NCBI RefSeq assembly: GCF_027887165.1
Contig: NC_077232.1
Span: 50,266,353 to 50,330,352 of the forward strand
Source of the DNA: Monodelphis domestica
Lineage: Eukaryota; Chordata; Mammalia; Didelphimorphia; Didelphidae
Length of the DNA stretch: 64,000 nucleotides
Reading direction: 5' to 3'
Made by a program: the position numbers and the translations under genes. Numbering within the stretch: position 1 is the first letter of the stretch; each line of letters starts with the position of its first letter. Below the pieces are notes generated by a model. That model saw only the letters and a program-made list of their open reading frames with translations. It was not told the origin of the DNA and made no database searches. Below, one piece after another: positions 11,640 to 23,479 of the stretch.

Positions 11640-13350
11640 TTTTTAACATTCAGTTTTTGTGGTTTTGTGGTTATTCCTCCATTGTGTCTATTTTTTTTTT
11701 TTTTGGCTCTGCATAAGTTTGTGTAAGCTTTTCCCCACCTTTACATATTCAATATATTCAGGGAGGTATTAGAGCCAGCTCTAACAAGTTTAACCAATTA
11801 TTAAATTATAGTGTTTCTGTAATCTACAAATCAGAGTTTGATTCATTGTTTTGGTAATTATTAACAACCAGGAAAAATATAAATAAATGCATTAAAATTT
11901 AATATGTATTATTAACACTTCTTTAAAAAGTTTAAGCAATTAACAAATGGAACATAATACATAAAGTATGGTTTTAAGCTTAATTATTGCCAGATTGCTT
12001 TCCAATTTTGCCAGTAGTTCTTATATTTTGAGTTCTTTCCTAGGTAACATGTTTTTGGATTTATCAAACATTGGTTTATTAAGGTCCTTTATTTCTGATT
12101 CTCACTAGTCTAGTCTGTTCAATTAATCTACTTTTCCATTCTTTAACCATTACCACATGGTTTCAGTGATTGTTATTTTGTAATATAGTTTTGGTCTAGA
12201 AGTACTAGTCTCCCTTTATTCCTACATTAAAAACTTTCCTTGGCATTCTAGATCTTTGTTTCTCTAAATGAAAATTTAAATTATTTTATTTAGCTTTGTA
12301 AAATGTTACTTTGACTGATGTAGCATTAAATGAAATAAAATTAATTTTGGTAGCATTGCCATTTTTATGGTAATATTGTTATAATTAACTAATATTAGCA
12401 CAGCCTAGCCATGAGCACTGAATATTTTTAGCTGTCTATTTTTTCTTTATTTCCCTAAAGAATATTTTATAAATGACTTCCAACTATTTTAGGCAACTTA
12501 TAATTATTATGGATGTTATTTTACTTTCAATTATTGCCCCTAGGATTAATTGATATATAAAGTGTTGTTGGTTTTCTCAGCTTATTTAGTTGTCTTCAAC
12601 AATATTAAATTAATAATTTTTTTCAATTGTTTTTTTTTGCTGATTTCCTAGGATTTTCTAAGTAAACCATCATTATCAACAAATAAGGATAATTTTTTTT
12701 AATCTCTTCTCTGCCCAGCTTTATAACTTCAGTTTCTTTCTCTTGTTTTATTGCTGGTCCTTTGAGAATAATACAACACAATAGTTAGGAAATAATTTGC
12801 TTCACTCCCATATTTCAGGAGTTTTTTTGGTATATTCCCATATAATATTTATTTTTTATTTTATATACCTTTTATCATATAAATTCCCTCAGTGCCAATA
12901 TTTTGAAAAATTTTTTCAATATGAATGTGTGCTACTTTGTCAATTAATTTTTCTGTGAGATAATGTAGTTTTTGATGTCTTTATTTTCAATACAAATTAT
13001 TTAGATTTTTTCAAAATGAGCCATGTTTGTAATTTGATTATGATTAACACTTTCTTTGATAAATTACCATATAAAATCTTATTTAAAATGTTTAAATTAT
13101 TATTTATTAACAATATCAGTCTGTAGTTCTTTGCTTTATGCTTTGTTTGCTTAGTTATTTACATTCATCTAATAAATTGCTTTATCCTTCCTTTGATTAG
13201 GTTTATTTTAATTTCTTTTAATTTATATTCATCTAATAAAAGACATTTGGTAGTGTGCTTTCTTTCTAGGTTTCTATGTATACTTTCCGTAGTTATAGTC
13301 ATTCATTATTAAACAGTTCATTGACATCTCTTGTAAATACATTATGATCA
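11640..13350 (-). mobile_element. L1 ORF2 and 3' end, antisense, decayed
   Basis: Read along the plus strand the segment runs from the L1 3' end towards the RT: tttggctctgcataagttt, then tttgtaatatagttttggtc, ttccttggcattctagatc, ggtagcattgccatttttat, and ttatttacattcatctaata. This is the order expected for an antisense L1. Many indels, no open frame. Confidence 0.65.
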
Positions 13351-14550
13351 GGAGTATTCTGTTCCCTTTTGATAATTCCTTTATAGCTATTGTTTAAGAT
13401 TATTATCTGGTGTTGTTAGCATGGTGGGTGATTCTAGCTACATGATTATGTCTTTCTAGGTGCTAAAAGGTACATAAATATTTTTCAATATAATGGCATA
13501 TGTGCCACAGGTTCTACTTTTTTATTGTGCAATCAACATTGATCAGTAAGTCTGGGCTCCTAAAGAATAGTGGTTCCGTAATTTCTGATGGCAGTGATTT
13601 GATTATGAATCACTATCATAAACCTCTCCATTTCTAAAACAAATTTACATAATTCAACCATTTAATGAATCATGTAGTTTTGACCTATTGTTAACCTTTA
13701 CTATTTTGAAGTGAGATTTGTTTGATCTCAAAGCATTTCCCTAGTTCAAAAGTTTATTATGTACTTTGAGAAGATCTTTTATTCTTCTTCCTTTTTGACA
13801 AGGAAATAGTCATCCTTCTATAATTTCCTTGGAGTGACAAACTCCATCCAAACTCAACATCATTTTTTTAAACAGGTAGGTCCACTATATTCCTTTTACT
13901 ATGATGAAGTATATATTAAAACTGATTGTGTGTGGGTGCTAATTGCTCTGCGTTCCGCCCCTTAGGTATTGACTCCAGGAAGTCTCTTTCACGGAGACAG
14001 CCTCATCCTTCTCCTTTTACTAAATATCCTTTGCCTAGAAAAAAACAAGTTATTTTTGTCTTCATCCATTGGTTCAACTTCAAAAGCTTCAGTCTGGATT
14101 CTGTTTAGACATGTTGAGAATATTAACCTTATCAAGTCTAAAAGACATTTTGATATCATTGGAGAAACTTTCCCAAGAGGAATTAGCTGCTTAATGTTCC
14201 CTTCATTGAATCCCTGGAACTTGATGTCATCATCTGAGTACATCAAGTTTTTAATATGACTCTTTTTTTGACTTGAAGACATACTCAGTTCTAATTGGAA
14301 GCGATGCTGATGTACTTAAGACTAGGCAAATCCATAGAGGGCTTAAAACTATCTTTCTGGAAGGAGCCACCTTTAATATGGACTATTCTTGACAGTATAG
14401 TTTTGGTGACATGTTTTAAATAAAGAATGGTTTTCCATGTGGGTATCAAATACTTGAGTAGTCTCACTTGCTTAGATCGATCTTACATATTTGTACTGCA
14501 CGAGGAAGCAAAGATTGAAGGGCTTAATCAAAGACTTTGCATGATCAACA
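13351..14550. other. Unassigned sequence with an antisense open frame
   Basis: No repeat confidently recognised. A minus-strand frame at 13,989-14,282 (97 codons) has a non-repetitive composition and can be extended in shifted frames on both sides, but I do not recognise any protein. Could be a decayed pseudogene, an old transposon, or chance. Confidence 0.3.
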
Positions 14551-14554
14551 CAAG

Positions 14555-14665
14555 TTAAATCAATGAGCACTGATAAATGTCTATCAGACCTTATGCTCAG
14601 TGTTGAAATGTAAAAGTGGTGCAAATGTCACAGCATCTTTAGGTTATAGTAAGAGCTCTCCAATA
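14555..14665 (-). mobile_element. L2 3'-end fragment, antisense
   Basis: aatcaatgagcactgataaa, tcagaccttatgctcagtgt and ttataggttatagtaagagc-like words follow the antisense order of the L2 terminus. Confidence 0.5.
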
Positions 14666-14896
14666 GAGAAGCTCCTCAAGCACCGAGATCAATAACCTGA
14701 GACTCAGAAAATTTAAGGAATTTTGCTCCATGGTTATTCAACTAAGGAGCATCAAAAGGCAGCATTCAACCTCTTCCAATCTCATTTAATTCTTCAATCA
14801 AATTATTCTTGACTCCAAGTCCACTATTGATTTCAGTGCCTTTCTAAGATATGCTAGTGTCTTAAGACCACTGACCACAGCCATAGGGGATGATAC

Positions 14897-15140
14897 TGGC
14901 AGTTTTTTCAGTTAACATTCAACTCTTTGTGACCTCATTTGGGATTTTCTCAGCAGAGATACTGGAGTAGTTTGCCATTCCTTTCTCCAGCTGATTTTAC
15001 AGATGAGGAAACTGAGGCAAATAGACTTAAGTGACTTACACAGGATCACATAGTGTCTGAGGTCATATTTAGACTCAGATAAATGTGTCATCCTGACTCC
15101 TAGCCTAGAATTCTATCCACTGTACTACCTAGCTATCCCA
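14897..15140 (-). mobile_element. MAR1-type SINE, near full length, antisense
   Basis: Contains tttttcagttaacattcaac, ggagtagtttgccattcctt, tttacagatgaggaaactga and tcctgactcctagcctag, ending in tatccactgtactacctagc. Confidence 0.85.
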
Positions 15141-15310
15141 GTAGAAGGTATACTGGACTTAGAAATATTTGGGTTCGAATCTTAGCTTTCCTTATTATTG
15201 ATCATATATTTAGAAAATTCATAATTTCACAATAAATATCATTTTAATCAGTTGTAAAATGGACAACTCATACTATCTCAGAGTTATGAGGAAAGTACAG
15301 GTGAATTATG
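15141..15310 (+). mobile_element. MIR/CORE-SINE fragment
   Basis: tactggacttagaaatattt, gggttcgaatcttagctttc and ttgtaaaatggacaactcat appear in MIR order. Confidence 0.6.
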
Positions 15311-15317
15311 ATGATTA

Positions 15318-15480
15318 GTGGGAAAGTCATTGAATTTCATGGCTGAAAATTGGGGTTTGGGTCCTGGTTATGTCAATTGTTTCTTGTGTGATGATAGCAT
15401 ATTACTTTGCCACTCCAGCACCCATTTTCTCTGATTGTAGAATGAAGAAGTTAAAATGAGGGATTTTAGTTAATGTAGGA
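15318..15480 (+). mobile_element. MIR/CORE-SINE fragment
   Basis: gtgggaaagtcattgaattt, gggtcctggttatgtcaatt, ttactttgccactccagc, then tgattgtagaatgaagaag. Weakly conserved. Confidence 0.5.
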
Positions 15481-15629
15481 CATTAGACTCTAAATTATAG
15501 TCTTCTGACTTAATATTTAGTATGTTTTCCCCTCTAGTAAGTTGGCTTTCAGGCTTTCAATCAATTGTTCAACAAAGGCAAGTCACTTAAACTTTTTCAC
15601 CTTCTGGTTTTTCATCTTTCAAATATAGA

Positions 15630-15797
15630 TGTGATAATACAGGTATAACCCAGATTAAATTGCTTACCATCTCCAAGACAGGGGAGGGAAGGGAGAGAGG
15701 AAGACAATTTGGATCTTATAATTTTGGAAAACGCATGTTGAAAATTGTTGTTACATGTAATTGGGAAAATAAAATATCTTCGAATTAAAAATATGGA
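15630..15797 (+). mobile_element. Marsupial L1 3'-terminal fragment, sense
   Basis: attaaattgcttaccatctc, aggaagacaatttggatctt and the terminal aattgggaaaataaaatatc match the end of the copy at 1.4-2.0 kb. Confidence 0.75.
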
Positions 15798-15799
15798 TG

Positions 15800-15965
15800 A
15801 TGGACTAGATGGACTTTACTAGATTTTAAATTCCTTGAGGGAAGTGACGATCTTTTGTCTCTCTTTATATCTGTTCTTCCCAGTGTCTAGAACATAGTGT
15901 CTAGAACATAGTAGGTGCTTAATAAATAATAAATAAATAAATGCTTGTTGAGTGATTGGCTGCTA
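15800..15965 (+). mobile_element. L2 3'-terminal fragment, sense
   Basis: aattccttgagggaagtgac and agaacatagtaggtgcttaa, ending in an (AATA)n run and aaatgcttgttgagtgattg, the L2 terminus. An internal gtgtctagaacata is tandemly doubled. Confidence 0.7.
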
Positions 15966-15984
15966 AGGTTCTTTAAAGTTTTCT

Positions 15985-16190
15985 ACATGAGACTCTAAAG
16001 GATCACCCTAATGCAAATATCAGTAATATGGAAATAGGTCTTGATCAAAGACACATGTAAAACCCAGTGGAATTGCACATTGGCTATGGGAGGGAGGTGG
16101 GAGAGGGTGGAGAAAGAATGTGAATCATATAACCATGGAAAAATTCTCTTAATTAATCAATTAAATAAAATAAAAAATAAAAAGTTTTCT
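15985..16190 (+). mobile_element. L1-like 3'-end fragment (family also at 27.0 and 30.8 kb), sense
   Basis: aatatggaaataggtcttga, cacatgtaaaacccagtgg, gggagagggtggagaaagaa and ccatggaaaaattctc, then an A/T-rich tail. It is the reverse complement of the segments at 26,998-27,420 and 30,770-31,048. Confidence 0.75.
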
Positions 16191-17435
16191 ATATCTATAA
16201 TTACATGATTTATTTTTTTCTTTTCATCCTTGGATTCTTTGAGCATTTTTTTCTAAGCAGAATAAAGTCATTGCCCTAGTATCTCCATTTAAAAAAGACT
16301 TCTCCTATTGCACAGAAATTCTTATTATAGTCTTGAAAAGACTGAAGAATATTTCAATGATCCCTCTTCAACTAGGGTAGTTTCTTCCCCAAATTTGGAT
16401 TCTAACTCCTCTATGACTTAGTAGAAATCTTTGAGATTTTTGGCCAAACAATTCATTATGATGTGACCAAGATGATGATGGGCTTCTCTAGACTCATCTT
16501 GGTTGCTCATTGCATGGCAAGAACAGAACTCATCTGCCATTGGACTGGTACTTTAGGACTCCCTGGTTTTGTTGGCCCTAAAATATTCTGTCTGAGGTAA
16601 ACCTTACCTCCAGGACACAAGAAGACATATGATAACAATAATGCCTAATTTTATAGGGTTAGAAAATTGGATTTTTGTGTTAAAATTTGCCCTTTCCTAG
16701 AAGAGGTCATTTTTCAAATGACAAATTATACTATGGACCATTCAACATTAAAGTGCTTATGAAAAGAGAGAGACACCATAGGGAACAATGGGAAACTGAG
16801 GCTATGATTAAAAAGTCCCTAAAAGGTTAATGGGAAAGAGTTTCTGGGAATGAATCTTACCTACATCAAAACTCTGTTCTACCCACAGATATCCCCTCTC
16901 TTCACATTTTAATCTTCTCCTCAAATTGTCTCTGGTTATAGAAATCACTATCTCCTTAAGCACCTGGGGACCACAAGACATCAGCATTTTAAGGGAATCT
17001 TTTTAGTCTGAAGACTCAAGTCATTTAAGCTTTGCACTAATTATAGACAGCTGTTCTTTGCTACTCCTCCCCTCACCCCTGGAGCACTTACTGTCTTCTT
17101 GTTTCCTTTTAAGAAGAAAGTGTTTACCAAAAGCAATGTTTGTTGAAAATACTATATTTCTTGAGAAACTGGAGATGAGAATGGGTCAATTATACCTCAG
17201 CAGGAGGTTGAGAGTCAGAAAAAATTGGCTTTTCATGATAGTTAAATGGTACCTTAAGTGAATGTTATGTCTTAATCCCATATGTCTATGTTGGAATTAA
17301 TTAGTGTCATCATTGTCTCAAAGCAAAGGTTTGAATGAGTCATGAATTAAAGCAGTCTTTTGTTTTATAATTACAGAATGAGAACCCCCAAGGGATTAGG
17401 CAAAAAATAAGGAAACATTCTTTATATTGTGATTT
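16191..17435. other. Unassigned sequence
   Basis: No gene or clear repeat. A plus-strand frame of 67 codons at 17,058-17,261 has no recognisable product. Confidence 0.4.
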
Positions 17436-17439
17436 TGGT

Positions 17440-17662
17440 TGTTCAGACGTTTCAGTTGTCTTACTCTTCATGATTCTAGCAGATAATATAGTGGTTTGCT
17501 ATTTCTTCTCCAGCTCATTTTACAGATGAAGAAACTGAGGCAAACAGGGTTCAGTGACTTGCCCTGGGTCTTACAATTAGTAAGTGTCTGAGGCCAAATT
17601 TGAGGTGAGGTCTTTCTGACTCCAGGCTCATCACTATGCACTAAACCACCTAGCTGCTCTTA
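17440..17662 (-). mobile_element. MAR1-type SINE, antisense
   Basis: gacgtttcagttgtcttact, gtggtttgctatttcttctc, tttacagatgaagaaactga, cagtgacttgccctgggtc and actaaaccacctagctgctc in order. Confidence 0.85.
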
Positions 17663-18135
17663 TATTGCGATACTTATTCTCAGGAAAGAGAATAGAATTT
17701 TAAAAAGAAAAGACTCTAATGATCATCAGGTCCTTGGGCACATGGCATGTAACTTAGGAGACAAGTAATGATAGATCTGCCTAACCCTGCCTGAGATTTT
17801 TAGCTAAAAATTATTTATTTTAATTAGCTTTCTTAAAGAAAGTAACTAGGAATTCAGACTTAAATTGCCTGCTTAGCATTTATTGCTGGGTAAATTTCTA
17901 AGATAAACTCCTTGGTTCTAATGCTAGCTAAAAAAGGAAAGATGGGAATTGACTTTCTGGACCCAACCATTAAATAGATTTGGAGGACTTCCTGCCAATG
18001 GGGAAGTAAGATAGTCAAAAAGATTTGGCCTGAATAATTTTTTTATTGGCTGGAAGGGTTTGACATTGTCTGACTCACAAAAGGACTAGAAAAGTCCTCT
18101 AGCCATGACTAGCCTGCAGAAGAGCTGTGAATACT
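17663..18135. other. Unassigned sequence
   Basis: Nothing recognised. Confidence 0.45.
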
Positions 18136-18139
18136 CCTT

Positions 18140-18855
18140 TAAGGGACTAGCCCATTTCATGTGTGTCTTCCTCTCTCCACTCACTTGGCCATCACCCTAG
18201 TTTAAGCCTTTTCCATCTCTCTCCTATATACTGAAATTGCCTCTTAATTGGCCTCCCTGGTTCAAGCCTCTCTCTTCTCTAATCTATTCTCCACACAGCT
18301 GCCAAATTGATATTTCCAAAACACATTTTAAACCATGTCATCAAGAAGCTCCAGTGGCTCCAAAGTACCTCCGATAACATAGAAATGTCTTCATTTGACA
18401 TCTAAGGTTCTTTACAATCTGAATCCATTCTAACTTTCCAAACTGGTAGCACATTGCACCCTGTAATGCATTCTATATTTCAGTCCAACTGGACTACTTC
18501 ATATTCTCTCTTTATTTTTTCTCTTGCTTATATGAATTTGTAGAGGCTATCCCCATTCCTAGAAGATGTTCTTTCCTTTTTCTTTTAGGAGACCTAGCTT
18601 GATTCAAGAGTCTGATATCAAACAGTAGCTCTTATAGAGGACTTTTCTTGGTCTTCCTGATTGTTGGTGATGTCCCCTTTGAAATTATTTTGTTATTACA
18701 CATCTATGTATATATGCATATATGTATACATGCTTATATCTGTGACATGCCATGCTATTAATTGGAAAGCAAACTCCTAGAATGCAGATGTTTTCATTCT
18801 GTCTTTGTGCTCAGTGCTCAACAGACACTTCATAAATGCCTGTAGCATTATATTG
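18140..18855 (+). mobile_element. L2 LINE 3' region, sense
   Basis: Carries the L2 3' UTR text: ctcttaattggcctccctgg, tccacacagctgccaaattg, aagctccagtggctccaaag, tctaaggttctttacaatct, and a terminal cagacacttcataaatgcct. A TA/CATA run lies at 18,705-18,735. Confidence 0.75.
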
Positions 18856-18869
18856 AGTTTATTCAAAAT

Positions 18870-19815
18870 GACTGAGACTAAATCATTGTCATTATGGATT
18901 TGGAATGTCTCTATATAGAATGACTCTGGATTGGTTTTTGGCCCTACCTACTCTACTCAACATTTTTATCAGTGATTTGGAGGGAAGAAAATTTAATAAA
19001 TTTACATGTGACAAAAATCATACAACTAAAGAGATAGATGATGCATTTTATAAGTCAGAATCGAATATATTCCAAGCAGGGAATCTAAGAAGATAAAACT
19101 TAATAAGGATAAGTTAAGTGCTAATTCTCCAACTTGGACTTTAAAAAAAATCAATGTCAAAAGTAAAATTTGGGAGAGACAGTTGTTTGTCTGAAAATGA
19201 CATGGAGGTTTTAGTAGAGTGCAAGTCCAACTTGTGTCCAATAGGTAATACTATAATGAAAAGAGCAGTGATGCCCAGAATTAGGCCAATGAGTCCCTCT
19301 ATGGCCTGCTTCCTCAGGTACATATGCAATATAATATTAGAGTTCTCTGTTTCAAATTTTATAATGTACATTTTAAAGCTGCATTAGAGTGAAAAAAAGA
19401 AGATAAAAACCTTGTCATGTGAAGAGAATCATTTAAAGAAACTGGAAATATTTCTGTGGAAGAGGAGACATAGAGGGTGACCTCTATGGACTTCAAATTC
19501 TTTAAATTCCTGAAATTTCTTGAGTAGGGGGGCATAACATGGACAAAACTGTGTTTCAGAAATATTAATTTGGCAACTGTGGGGAAGATGTATTGGACAG
19601 AGAGTATACCATGTGGAAGAGGGATACTTGGTCTCAGAAAGCAGAACTGGAAGCAATGGGTTAAAGTTTCAGAGAGACTTATTTAGTCATAAAGGAAAGT
19701 TTCCTAAATATCAGAGCTATCCAATGGAATATCTTGGAAGGGAATTGAGTTCTCCCTCATTCTAGATTTTACAGAAGATTCTATTGAGCACGTTGGGAGA
19801 TGTGGTCAAAGAAAA
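18870..19815 (+). mobile_element. L3/CR1 LINE reverse-transcriptase fragment, sense
   Basis: At about 18,930-18,985 the frame reads LPTLLNIFISDLE, the degraded CR1-clade motif preceding the RT active site. Downstream text (cttaataaggataagttaag, gaggttttagtagagtgcaa, aagcagaactggaagcaatg) follows the CR1/L3 ORF in order to near its end. No intact frame. Confidence 0.75.
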
Positions 19816-20130
19816 TAAACCTTTATTTAAGTCTTGCTTTTTCTAAATGGCATCTAACGTCCTTCCAAATCTGTGATTATAGGATATTGAACTTCTTGTG
19901 ATCTTGTCATAGTGAATTTCTGAAAACACATATAAAGGCTTTGAAAAATGGAGGAGGAGAGCTGAGAAGGTAATGCAAATCAGAACAATATAGGTTCTGT
20001 TGACCTGAAACACTTTAGTCATAAACACCTTGTTAGGCAAGTAGTTCAAAAGTTATTATCCTCATATCATAGATATGGGCTAGGTGGCCCCAATGAACAA
20101 CTGACCTTTCTCTTCCCTCTTGTAAACCTC

Positions 20131-21085
20131 AAATTTCCTTAGACTTATAAATGTTGGAAATTTCACCATTGGGATATTTCATACTTGGAAAATTTCTTAC
20201 TGATAGTCTATTGGAATGGGAACCCCATTGGCATGGGAGGTTCCTTTTCTTCCCTTCTTAAGATTACTTTAGGACAGAAACCCTTTGCTGAACAATGGAA
20301 AGGACTTTGACCTATGCTTAAGCATAGAACAGGAATTTCTTTGAGTCTTGATTGATTTTAGAATTGATACAATGGAGATACTTGGAATAAATCTCCACCC
20401 TATTCAGTCCTAATAGGATTGAGTAAGGGCTGCAGCCTAGATCAAAATTTAATTATTCCAATCTCTACCCTACTCAAGTTAACAGGATTTAGAAAGGGCT
20501 GTAGCAAAGGAGTAAAGATTTAATCATTTGAAAATATGACCTTCAACAGACATGTGCAAAAGCCAGAAACCTCTGGGCGGTCCTGGGTTAAGCTAGAGCC
20601 TCCATTGGCACAGGGAAATTGATGAAGAGTGATTGGTAGATGGGAGAACTGAGGGGAGGAACTTGGATGGTTTCCTTAAAGATAGGAGGGTCTGGAGACT
20701 GGAGGGGTGGTTGAGGTTTTTTGGTCGAGGTGATTGCGGTGGACTCGGAGAAGCTTGCGCTGAAGGAAGCTGAAGGTGGGGGCCTCTGAGACTGTTTCTC
20801 CATTTGGTCACGTGAGTAATAGGGACTGATCTCTTTTCTTTGCCCCAGCTATCTAAGGGCTTGGGCCTTTTGGCCCAGCCTAAACAGAAGGGGTATTTAA
20901 GCCCTATTCCCTTCTCTCCCTTTTTCTCTCTCTCTATCTCTAATTCCTTTCTTACTCCTATTGTAATTAAACTCCAAAAAAGGCTGACGGCTGACTTGAG
21001 TTTTTCATTTAGGAAATACATAGCTGATTCCTTGGCGACCTTAAATTAATATATATCAGTCTTTTAAAGTGATTCCCTTGTAACA
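20131..21085 (+). mobile_element. Probable solo LTR of an endogenous retrovirus
   Basis: Structure fits an LTR: a promoter-like ggggtatttaagccc (about 20,889-20,904), ATTAAA in tgtaattaaactcc near 20,965 as a poly(A) signal, a CT-rich R-like stretch between them, and an end in ttcccttgtaaca. The 5' edge could be the TG at 20,131 (flank CCCTCT versus CTCTCT on the right, 5 of 6) or 20,152. A 70-bp U3 segment is imperfectly doubled (20,390-20,531). The following sequence is an unrelated MIR, so no primer-binding site or retroviral genes are present. Family unknown. Confidence 0.65.
20390..20531 (+). repeat. Imperfect tandem duplication in the LTR U3-like part
   Basis: Two units of about 71 bases, each with atctc(c/t)accctactca-like start, an aggatt...gaaagggctg middle and a (a/g)atttaat(t/c)at end. 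Such repeats in U3 often act as enhancers; function here is inference. Confidence 0.7.
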
Positions 21086-21109
21086 CTCTCTTACACATGG
21101 CTCACATTC

Positions 21110-21260
21110 TGTGAATACCTTTGTTCCCACTTTAGACATGAGGAAGCTGAGGCTCAGTGAAATTAAGAAATAACTGCCTATGGTCATAGGAATAGTAGGA
21201 GAAAACCAGGGTACATATGTTAGCTTATCTGACTACAAATTCAGTGCTCTTTCTCTATAT
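21110..21260 (-). mobile_element. MIR fragment, antisense
   Basis: tagacatgaggaagctgagg, ctcagtgaaattaagaaata and a final ttcagtgctctttctct follow antisense MIR order. Confidence 0.65.
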
Positions 21261-22780
21261 TAGGTTGTTTACCCTAAAGATAATATCTTGTAGGTTGGCA
21301 TCCTTTGGTGACCAAATCAAATTTCAATTTTCTCTGTTCTTTCTCAAAAAATATAGAAAACATCAGAAACTTGAGAGCATCCAACCAACTCCAAGAAAGT
21401 TTCCTGTTGACATATATGTTTTTTTTTCAAGTGCATGAGGCATCTTTAATTTTGAGAGGCTTTTAGCTAGATAAATTAGAAACATAAAAACAACCAAATG
21501 GAAAAGTTCTGCTCTTCTCCCAATAAATTACTTAAAAAGGTTTTGGTATGGCCCATTAATGCTTTTAGAAAAAATCCTGATAAACATAGAACTCAGAGAT
21601 GAAAACTCTGCCAAATTACAGACAAGGAATCTGGAACTGATTTATTTTATAGTGCATTAACATAACTCGGTAACTTTTACAATCTCACTCAGAGGTTCTT
21701 GTAACAGAAAGTTATTTTCTATGAATTCACCCCTGTAATTAGTCAGGAGATAATGTATTTTTGCTAATGCTTAACCAACCAATAATATGAAAACCTGGTT
21801 CTCTTTTATTGGGTACCCTGTGGTTGATTGGGTATCATCAAAGCAATCCTCTATTTACTATGAGTGTGAAGTGCTAAATACAACAAACATCCACAGATTT
21901 ATAAACTCAGTGCAGTTGGTGGTGGGTGGGAAGATGATCACTAAAGGAGAATGTGATTGCCACTCAAAAAGTGCCATTGAAATACTTTTTCAAGGTTCCA
22001 GTGCTAAATATTGAATTGTTCCATCAAAGACTACTAATCCCCCCACAAATAAATAAATAAACAAAAATAAATTAAAAACTCAGGGTTCAGAAAGAAGTAT
22101 AAACAACCTTAATTTTAATAAATTTTTATGTTTGAAAAGGAAGCATAAAAGTTTCAACAATTAACAATTAAGAACACAGAACACAAAACTATTAAAAATA
22201 CAATGCACATTGCAAAAATATATCCCGATTCCATACTATAGTACAATTAAATAAAAAAAGGAAAACCTTCCCTTTTAACTCTGTCTTGAGAATTCTTGTC
22301 TTCTGGAAGGATGGAGGATTTTTACCCCATTTCAAGTTAATATAATCACTGAAAGCCCAATCATTTCATGAATTAATCAATCAAAAGTAAACTAGGTGTA
22401 TATTTTTACATTTCAATAGCAGGTAAGTAGAGCCAATGCCAAATCCAGTGACCAAAGACTCTCTTTAGGAGAGTGAGAAGAGAGTTTTTGCTTTCTTCCC
22501 TCTTCCTCCTTGCCTTTAACTTTGAAAAGTTAGGAGATCTAGAGTCCCAATCAGCACTGGTAGCAGTATCCACTAGCAACTATTGCAAGTGTGGTCAGAG
22601 CATTAATAGCCAATAGAATTATCTATATTGGGAACTGAGAGTTCTAGCAAGACCAAGTTGGAGACACAAGAATTTTACAAGGATGCTGACTCTTGGAGCC
22701 AAACTTACAGTAACATCACAAGGACTCTAGGAAAGAAGAAAAGGATTTCTAGTAAGTAGGAGCTGGGAACTTCCTTTTAT
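21261..22780. other. Unassigned sequence
   Basis: No gene recognised. A 75-codon plus-strand frame at 21,787-22,014 is not convincing. An A-rich run with (AAAT)n lies at 22,045-22,075. Confidence 0.45.
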
Positions 22781-22782
22781 TT

Positions 22783-22985
22783 TTTTTTTAATCTTTATCT
22801 TCTATCTTAGAATCAACACTAAGTAAGTATTATTTCAATGCAGAAGAGTGGTAAGGGCTAGGCAATTGAGGTTAAATGATTTGTCCAGGTTCACAGGTAG
22901 GAAGATTTTGAGGTCAAATTTGAATCTAAGACCTCTCATCTTTAAAATCTGGCTCTCAATCCATTGTGACACCTAGCTGTCTTTT
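22783..22985 (-). mobile_element. tRNA-derived marsupial SINE, antisense
   Basis: Poly(T) start, then cttctatcttagaatcaaca, agagtggtaagggctaggca, tttgaatctaagacctctc and ccattgtgacacctagctg. Confidence 0.85.
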
Positions 22986-23479
22986 AATTTTAGTCCTCCC
23001 TTCCTAATGATCTTTTATGTTGTAAGAGCAGAGCATGCCACACAATTTAAGGGGGATGTTTTAGTACTGGCTTACTATAACTTACCTTTCTAAAAAACTA
23101 ATTAAATTCTATTGATAATGGGGAACATAGAAGTGGAGACCAATAAGCAACAGTATTAGAAAACCCCTCCAACCCCAAGAATTACCCTTATAAGGACTGC
23201 TCTTAGGGAGCAGTAGCATCATTCTCTAAGGATTTAGCCTGACAATTCCAGTGGAAATTGGGGAAGTATCTCAAAGTGGGTATTATATTTCCTTATTTGC
23301 ATTAATTGGTATCTGCCTCTATAACAACCAGAAGGGAGGGTTTATGATTATTCTTGGAGAGATACATTTATCAACACACAACTGTACTGACTGGGTTCAT
23401 GACAAATTTATATTCTCTAATCTCAACTGAGCCCTCCAAACAGCAAAGGAATCCTTTAATCTTCCTTAATTGACTGTAT

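Noticed and set aside
14420..14660. Possible extension of the 97-codon antisense frame upstream
   Set aside because: The segment 14,555-14,665 reads better as an antisense L2 3' end, so the apparent coding continuity is likely chance.
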